45,537 bases of DNA from CAYJGJ01 sp964367585 (lineage in GTDB: Bacteria > Bacillota > Clostridia > Peptostreptococcales > Anaerovoracaceae). The DNA lies in contig CAYIYH010000013.1 in NCBI GenBank assembly GCA_964367585.1, positions 1 through 45,537 on the forward strand, given 5' to 3'. The notes under the pieces are model-generated. The model was not told where the DNA came from and did not search any database. It was given only the letters and a program-made list of their open reading frames with translations. The translations under genes were made by a program, and so were the position numbers. The stretch's first letter is position 1; the number at the start of each line of letters is the position of its first letter. Shown piece by piece: positions 41,062-45,537 of this stretch.

Positions 41062-42343
41062 TTTAATTATCTTCGGTACTTTTGCAGTATTTTTGTTTCT
41101 AAAAGTGCCTATTGGTATTTCTGTTGGAATGTCGGTATTGTTTTATTTGGTGTTTGCAAGCACACTTCCATTAACATATTTAGCATCAAATATGTTTACT
41201 GCTTTAGATTCATTTCCATTGATGGCAATTCCTTTCTTCATTTTAGCAGGAGCATTAATGGAAGGTGGTGGGTTATCACGTCGATTAGCTAATTTAGGAA
41301 ACGCTGCTGTAGGTCATGTAACAGGTGGATTTGCAATTGTTACGGTTATTACATGTATGTTTTTTGGTGCAATTTCAGGTTCGGGTCCAGCTACAGTAGC
41401 AGCCATCGGCTCAGTAATGGTTCCTTTAATGGTAGAAAATGGATATGATAAAAAGTTCTCTGTTGCACTAATTGCTGCATCCGGATGTTTAGGGGTAATA
41501 GTTCCACCAAGTATTCCTATGGTATTATATGGTGTATCAACAGGGGCTTCAGTAGGTACTATGTTTATGGGTGGATTTGGTCCAGCTATTGTATTAGGGG
41601 GCTCTCTTTGTGTTCTTTCAATAGTAGTTGCTCGAAAAAAAGGATACTCTGGAAATGGAATGAAGTTTTCTATTATTAGATTTTTAAAAGAAATGATTGG
41701 ATCAATATGGGCATTGCTAGTTCCAATCATTATACTTGGTGGTATATATGGAGGATTCTTCACCCCGACGGAAGCAGCTGTAATTGCATGTGTTTATGGA
41801 TTATTTGCTGGATTCGCAATTTATCGGGAATTAACAATCGAAAAGCTATATAAAGCATTAGTATCAACTACCGATACAGTAGGAACAGTGTTGATAATGG
41901 TAGGGACTGGTACTGTACTAGGTAAAATATTGTCTCTTGAGAGAATTCCAGAAGCTATTATGGGAGGAATGACGTCACTAACTGATAACAAATTTGCGAT
42001 ATTATTATTAATTAACCTATTATTGTTAGTTGTAGGAATGGTAATGGATACAACTCCTGCTATATTGATATTATCTCCAATTTTATATCCTGTAGCACAA
42101 GCTTTTGATATTGGTATAGTACACTTCGGTTTAATTATGGTAACCAATATGGCTATTGCATTTATTACGCCTCCAGTAGGGGTGAACTTGTTTGTAGCAT
42201 CAGGAATGAACAATATGAAGTTTACAGATTTATGTAAGGCAATACTGCCATTTATAGTAGTCATGTTTATTGCACTATTGGTAATCACGTATATACCAGC
42301 TGTTACAGAATTTATTCCAAGCATTTTGGGAATGGAACCATAG
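41054..42343 (+). CDS. dctM: TRAP transporter large permease subunit
   Basis: The 429-residue protein of the ion transporter superfamily has about twelve helices. Characteristic DctM stretches are FILAGALMEGGGLSRRL, GAISGSGPATVAAIGSVM and GVIVPPSIPMVLYG. The second half ends in TPPVGVNLFVASG. It catalyses sodium-coupled uptake of the acid delivered by DctP. The gene overlaps dctQ, and a strong terminator follows about 95 bases after the stop. The paired dctP is 5.5 kb upstream, beyond the catabolic genes and the activator. Confidence 0.94.
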   Translation: MNNLIIFGTFAVFLFLKVPIGISVGMSVLFYLVFASTLPLTYLASNMFTALDSFPLMAIPFFILAGALMEGGGLSRRLANLGNAAVGHVTGGFAIVTVITCMFFGAISGSGPATVAAIGSVMVPLMVENGYDKKFSVALIAASGCLGVIVPPSIPMVLYGVSTGASVGTMFMGGFGPAIVLGGSLCVLSIVVARKKGYSGNGMKFSIIRFLKEMIGSIWALLVPIIILGGIYGGFFTPTEAAVIACVYGLFAGFAIYRELTIEKLYKALVSTTDTVGTVLIMVGTGTVLGKILSLERIPEAIMGGMTSLTDNKFAILLLINLLLLVVGMVMDTTPAILILSPILYPVAQAFDIGIVHFGLIMVTNMAIAFITPPVGVNLFVASGMNNMKFTDLCKAILPFIVVMFIALLVITYIPAVTEFIPSILGMEP

Positions 42344-42402
42344 AAATATAGCGATGAGATCATAGTATTATTTTGAACGAAATATTAAGTGTGATAGTAT
42401 CC

Positions 42403-42422
42403 AATCTCAACAATATGAGATT
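42403..42422. repeat. Perfect 7-bp inverted repeat after dctM
   Basis: AATCTCA and TGAGATT flank ACAATA, 60 bases after the dctM stop and just before the terminator. Confidence 0.4.
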
Positions 42423-42437
42423 CTAAAATGGAAGAGG

Positions 42438-42478
42438 TAGAAGAGTTTGGTTCTAATCATAACTCTTCTATTTTTTTG
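42438..42478 (+). terminator. Strong terminator after dctM
   Basis: TAGAAGAGTT (42438-42447) pairs with AACTCTTCTA (42461-42470) and is followed by T7. It separates dctQM from the aldolase operon, so eda must have its own promoter. Confidence 0.88.
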
Positions 42479-42571
42479 TTTCATGTAAGAGTCGCTAAGC
42501 GGTAGCCGTGTACATATTATTGAATATTAATCAAAGGATAATTAGACAAAGTTATTTTATGATTTTACTAT

Positions 42572-42650
42572 GATATTCTGGATTAGAATATCAAGAGGAG
42601 AAAGGAGTAGGTATATCATTATAAATTAAGTATTTGCTTTCGATATACCT
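42572..42650 (+). promoter_or_regulatory. Two inverted repeats in the eda leader
   Basis: GATATTCT/AGAATATC (42572-42592, loop GGATT) is followed by AGGTATATC/GATATACCT (42609-42617 and 42642-42650, loop 24). The only good ribosome site, AAGGAG (42602-42607), stands directly before the second hairpin, whereas the start codon lies 12 bases after it. The hairpin could bring site and start together. Confidence 0.5.
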
Positions 42651-42662
42651 GAAAATTATTTT

Positions 42663-43313
42663 ATGACACAACAAGTATTAAAAAAGTTACTAGATGAAAA
42701 AGTTGTTGCAATTATTAGGGGAATACCAGCTGATAGTATTGTGAATTTAACACAATCCCTTATAGATGGTGGAATTACATGTGTCGAAGTGACCTTTGAT
42801 CAAACATCTACTGAAAGTATAAATGAAACAAAGAATTCAATAATGAAAATAAAAAATGAGTTTGGAAATAAAATTTGTATTGGAGCTGGAACAGTCATGA
42901 CCGTTGAGCAAGTTAATATGGCATATGATGTAGGAGCAGAATATATTATATCCCCTAATGTAGATGATAAAGTCATTAAAGAGACGAAAGAGCTTAAGAT
43001 GATTTCTATCCCAGGTGCCCTTACTCCATCCGAAGTCGTATATGCTTATAATTTAGGTGCCGATATTGTGAAAATGTTTCCTGCTGGGATGTTAGGTCCT
43101 GAATATGTTAAAGCTGTAAAATCGCCGCTGAAACATATACCTGTAATTGCTGTAGGTGGAATTAACCCTAAAAACTGTATGGATTACATAAAAGCAGGGT
43201 GTATAGGAGTAGGTGTAGGTGGAAATTTAGTAGATCCAACAAAGGTTAAGTTAAAAAAATGGAATGAGATAACTGCAATAGCAAAAGAATACAAGTTAGC
43301 ATTAAGTGAATAA
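42663..43313 (+). CDS. eda: 2-keto-3-deoxy-6-phosphogluconate-type aldolase
   Basis: The 216-residue class I aldolase of the KDPG/KHG family cleaves 2-keto-3-deoxy-6-phospho sugar acids to pyruvate and glyceraldehyde 3-phosphate. The Schiff-base lysine is in DIVKMFPAG, and the catalytic glutamate in CVEVTFD. The arginine-containing VVAIIRGI opens the barrel. No Shine-Dalgarno stands at the normal distance from ATG 42663; one lies beyond a hairpin. It begins a three-gene unit with the kinase (17-base gap) and the hydroxyacid dehydrogenase. It may act on KDPG or the galactose-type analogue. Confidence 0.9.
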   Translation: MTQQVLKKLLDEKVVAIIRGIPADSIVNLTQSLIDGGITCVEVTFDQTSTESINETKNSIMKIKNEFGNKICIGAGTVMTVEQVNMAYDVGAEYIISPNVDDKVIKETKELKMISIPGALTPSEVVYAYNLGADIVKMFPAGMLGPEYVKAVKSPLKHIPVIAVGGINPKNCMDYIKAGCIGVGVGGNLVDPTKVKLKKWNEITAIAKEYKLALSE

Positions 43314-43330
43314 TGATATGAGGTCATAAA

Positions 43331-44314
43331 ATGAAATATATCGTGTATTTTGACTCCGGAACAACAAACTCAAGAATTTTTGTATTGAATGAGTCGTATG
43401 AAGTCTTATTTTCCTCTAAGAAGGAAGTTGGATCAAAGAACTCCGCTATTAGTGGTAGTAATCGTATTTTACTTAATGGGTTGAAGGAGTTATATGAGAA
43501 AGCACTAACGACATTACTAATACAGGATAGTGATGTTGCATATATTTATGCCTCCGGTATGGTTACATCACCATATGGAATTGTGGAAGTTCCACATATA
43601 GAACTTCCTGTAACTCTTGAAATAATGGCAAGTGCAGTTCATTGCTACTTTGAAGAACAAGTTTTTAAACGGAATATTTTTATGATACCAGGAATAAAAA
43701 TTCTCAATGAAGACATGGCTTATGTTGGGAACATGAGGGGTGAGGAAATCGAGTTTATTGGAGTAATTGACGAGATAAGATCTTTGACTCAAAAGAATGA
43801 CTTGGCACTAATAATGCCAGGTTCACATACTCATGTAATCCACGTTGAAAACTCTGAATTTACAGGAATTATTTCAAATTTAACAGGTGAACTCTTTCAT
43901 GCACTTAAGGAGGAGACTATAATTCATCCTATTTTGTCTTGTGAAAATCCCACTCTATCAATAGAACAAGTCAAAATAGGGGTTAATAATTTACTGAATT
44001 TTGGGTTTAATCGGGCTATATATATATGCCATGCAATGAGGATTTTTGACCGATACACACCTGAAGAAAGATATTCTTATGCGGAAGGTGTCGTACATGG
44101 AGGTGTTAGGGAAGTCCTAGAGTATTATTGCGAGCGTATATGGAGGGATTGTGAAACCATATGTATAGTTTCAAATGAGTTTTTTTATGAAATTTATAAT
44201 GCCATATTTGAAGATAGTAAATATATTAAAGAAATAATATGGGTGCCTTTAAATAATGAAAAAATATATTCGCTTGAAGGACTAAAAAATATAATAAAAA
44301 AAAGGAGTGAATAA
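43331..44314 (+). CDS. dgoK: 2-keto-3-deoxy-galactonokinase-like sugar-acid kinase
   Basis: The 327-residue kinase of the DgoK family starts with the phosphate loop FDSGTTNSRIF. It has the family stretches ASGMVTSPYG, MRGEEIEFIGV, LIMPGSHTHVIHVE and TGELFHAL. It should phosphorylate a 2-keto-3-deoxy sugar acid (galactonate or gluconate type), the product expected from the upstream UxaA-type dehydratase, and pass it to the aldolase. A GAGG ribosome site precedes the ATG. The gene ends 6 bases before the hydroxyacid dehydrogenase gene. Substrate stereochemistry cannot be read from the sequence. Confidence 0.85.
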   Translation: MKYIVYFDSGTTNSRIFVLNESYEVLFSSKKEVGSKNSAISGSNRILLNGLKELYEKALTTLLIQDSDVAYIYASGMVTSPYGIVEVPHIELPVTLEIMASAVHCYFEEQVFKRNIFMIPGIKILNEDMAYVGNMRGEEIEFIGVIDEIRSLTQKNDLALIMPGSHTHVIHVENSEFTGIISNLTGELFHALKEETIIHPILSCENPTLSIEQVKIGVNNLLNFGFNRAIYICHAMRIFDRYTPEERYSYAEGVVHGGVREVLEYYCERIWRDCETICIVSNEFFYEIYNAIFEDSKYIKEIIWVPLNNEKIYSLEGLKNIIKKRSE

Positions 44315-44320
44315 TATAAA

Positions 44321-45268
44321 ATGAAAGTACTTGTAACATCTAGAAGTTTTGGGAAGATCAACGATATACCAGAGAAAATATTAAAGGATGCCGGTTTTGA
44401 AATTGATTATATAGGAAAAAATACAGAATCGGATGACTTTAATGAAATCATATCGAATTATGATGCACTTATTATTGGGGCACATCTGTTTGACGAAAAA
44501 ATAATGGAAAAGTGTCACAAACTGAAAATAATTTGTAAGCATGGCGTTGGATTTGATAATATTCCTTGTAATAAAGCAAAGGAATTAGGAATTACAGTAT
44601 GTAACACTCCGGGAACTAACTCGAACGCAGTTGCTGATTTTTCAATTGGTTTGATGCTTAATCTGTGTAGGCGAATTACATATGCATCAGATCAAGTAAA
44701 AAAGGGAACATGGACATTTGAAATAGGTGAAGATTTATATAATAAAACACTTGGACTAATTGGATTTGGTGCAATTGCTCAAAATGTTGCAAAAAGGGCT
44801 AGAGGATTTGATATGAGAGTAATAACCTACGATCCGTTTATAAAAAACATACCTGACGAATATTCTCAGTATGTTGAGTTAGAATCATTTGACTATATAA
44901 TACAAAACAGTGATTTTATATCGTTGCATGTTCCTTTAAATGAAGAGACAAAGAATAGTATTGCTGCTACTGAATTAAGAAAAATGAAAAAAGGAGCTTA
45001 TATTATTAATGCTGCAAGGGGTGGCATAGTAAACGAATTAGAACTATATGAATCGATTCGTATAGGGCATATCGCAGGTGCTGCAATTGATTGTCCTATA
45101 TCAGAACCGGTTGAAAAAGATCATCCATTATTGGCTTTAAACAATGTGATTATTACACCTCATATAGGTATGGCTTCTGCAGAGGCACTAAACGCTGTAA
45201 GTATTATTTGTGCTGAAAATATAGTAAGCAAATTTAATGATAAAGAAGTTAAATTTGAGATTAAATAG
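44321..45268 (+). CDS. D-isomer-specific 2-hydroxyacid dehydrogenase
   Basis: The 315-residue NAD-dependent enzyme of the phosphoglycerate-dehydrogenase branch has the NAD motif LGLIGFGAIAQNVAK, catalytic Arg in NAARGGIVNE, a conserved Glu between these and His, and His in PHIGMAS. It lacks the C-terminal ACT domain of SerA, so it is not a regulated serine-pathway enzyme. It probably reduces or oxidises a 2-keto or hydroxy acid from the same pathway, such as hydroxypyruvate or a keto-sugar acid. AAGGAG lies 13 bases before the ATG. It is the last gene before an intergenic region with a sigma-54 promoter. Confidence 0.85.
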   Translation: MKVLVTSRSFGKINDIPEKILKDAGFEIDYIGKNTESDDFNEIISNYDALIIGAHLFDEKIMEKCHKLKIICKHGVGFDNIPCNKAKELGITVCNTPGTNSNAVADFSIGLMLNLCRRITYASDQVKKGTWTFEIGEDLYNKTLGLIGFGAIAQNVAKRARGFDMRVITYDPFIKNIPDEYSQYVELESFDYIIQNSDFISLHVPLNEETKNSIAATELRKMKKGAYIINAARGGIVNELELYESIRIGHIAGAAIDCPISEPVEKDHPLLALNNVIITPHIGMASAEALNAVSIICAENIVSKFNDKEVKFEIK

Positions 45269-45298
45269 CACAATTAAATGAATAAATACATGTCTCCA

Positions 45299-45337
45299 TG
45301 TGATGCATTGATGCATCTAAATCAAAAATGCATCACA
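45299..45337. promoter_or_regulatory. 11-bp inverted repeat (candidate activator site or terminator)
   Basis: TGTGATGCATT and AATGCATCACA flank 17 bases that contain the palindrome GATGCATC. It lies 95-135 bases upstream of the sigma-54 promoter. A site for an enhancer-binding protein is likely; no T run follows, so termination is less likely. Confidence 0.55.
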
Positions 45338-45369
45338 ATCTATTAGTTATATTATTAGAATTATATAAC

Positions 45370-45393
45370 TTTCTCAAATATATTATTGAGAAA
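45370..45393. promoter_or_regulatory. 8-bp inverted repeat near the sigma-54 promoter
   Basis: TTTCTCAA and TTGAGAAA flank ATATATTA. It is 39-62 bases upstream of the -24 element, another possible activator or bending site. Confidence 0.45.
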
Positions 45394-45431
45394 ATCCCTT
45401 ATAACTAAATCTATACTCCTGTACTTCACCC

Positions 45432-45447
45432 TGGCACGGAAGTTGCT
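45432..45447 (+). promoter_or_regulatory. Near-perfect sigma-54 promoter
   Basis: TGGCACGGAAGTTGCT fits the consensus TGGCACG-N4-TTGCW at every fixed position. GG (45433-45434) and GC (45445-45446) are 12 bases apart. It would drive the gene starting at 45511. Confidence 0.9.
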
Positions 45448-45510
45448 AAGTTTATAGTGTAAAGATGTTTATTTGAAATATTATTGCTAATTGTAGTTAG
45501 GAGGAAGTAA

Positions 45511-45537
45511 ATGAATTTTAGCCCGACAAAAGAACAA
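45511..45537 (+). CDS. 5' end of a gene cut by the window edge (possibly acyl-CoA dehydrogenase)
   Basis: ATG at 45511 follows a strong AGGAGGAAG site and opens MNFSPTKEQ. The pattern resembles the first residues of acyl-CoA dehydrogenases, but nine residues are too few to be sure. It is the first gene of a sigma-54-driven unit. Confidence 0.5.

Overview
The window is AT-rich DNA from a Gram-positive, probably anaerobic, Clostridia-type bacterium (Bacillota). This is inferred from strong AGGAGG-type ribosome sites, GTG/TTG starts, consensus sigma-A promoters, a streptococcal/clostridial-order fatty-acid operon with FabK and a FabT-like repressor, an L20-type infC leader, and lipoprotein-type binding proteins. 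No phage, complete insertion sequence or CRISPR array was seen. Nearly all of it is protein coding, with one tRNA gene.

Layout. (1) 1-4370: a GntP-type permease faces a two-gene unit made of a binding-protein-fold protein WITHOUT a signal peptide and an HTH regulator. Four helically phased TGACA boxes lie between them. (2) 4389-5342: a membrane-anchored metallophosphoesterase with an internal duplication. (3) 5561-12147: a seven-gene operon of MerA-like flavoprotein, CDP-alcohol phosphatidyltransferase, VTT/TVP38 membrane protein and a YnjBCD-type ABC importer with a split permease. It resembles the uncharacterised E. coli ydjXYZ-ynjABCDEF neighbourhood. (4) 12269-14270: tRNA-Pro(GGG) on the minus strand, then gltX. 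(5) 14343-25288: a fabT-fabH-acpP-fabK-fabD-fabG-[fabX-like]-fabF-accB-fabZ-accC-accD-accA operon with a textbook promoter and a palindromic operator. The extra gene is a 365-residue FMN enzyme with four clustered cysteines, like Helicobacter FabX. No fabM is present, so it is the best candidate for making unsaturated fatty acids. (6) 25347-28701: accessory island with an HTH-Fic protein, a small membrane protein flanked by direct repeats, and a GLUG-repeat surface protein. (7) 28740-30253: infC-rpmI-rplT with an attenuator leader and an ATT start. (8) 30280-33465: metY, metA and an OGG1-like glycosylase. (9) 33864-45268: a sugar-acid uptake and catabolism region with a TRAP transporter, a UxaA-type dehydratase, two dehydrogenases, KDPG-type aldolase, DgoK-type kinase and a 2-hydroxyacid dehydrogenase. 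It carries a sigma-54 promoter and a sigma-54 activator. (10) 45432-45537: a second, near-perfect sigma-54 promoter ahead of a truncated gene.

How they work together. The sugar-acid genes plausibly import an acidic sugar derivative, oxidise or epimerise it, dehydrate it to a 2-keto-3-deoxy acid, phosphorylate that and cleave it to pyruvate and a triose phosphate. The PAS-containing activator would switch the system on with sigma-54. The fatty-acid operon is a complete type II elongation cycle plus acetyl-CoA carboxylase under one MarR-family regulator. The most novel-looking items are the FabX-like insertion, the ydj/ynj-like membrane operon, the cytosolic binding-protein/HTH pair with its phased boxes, and the sigma-54 sugar-acid region.
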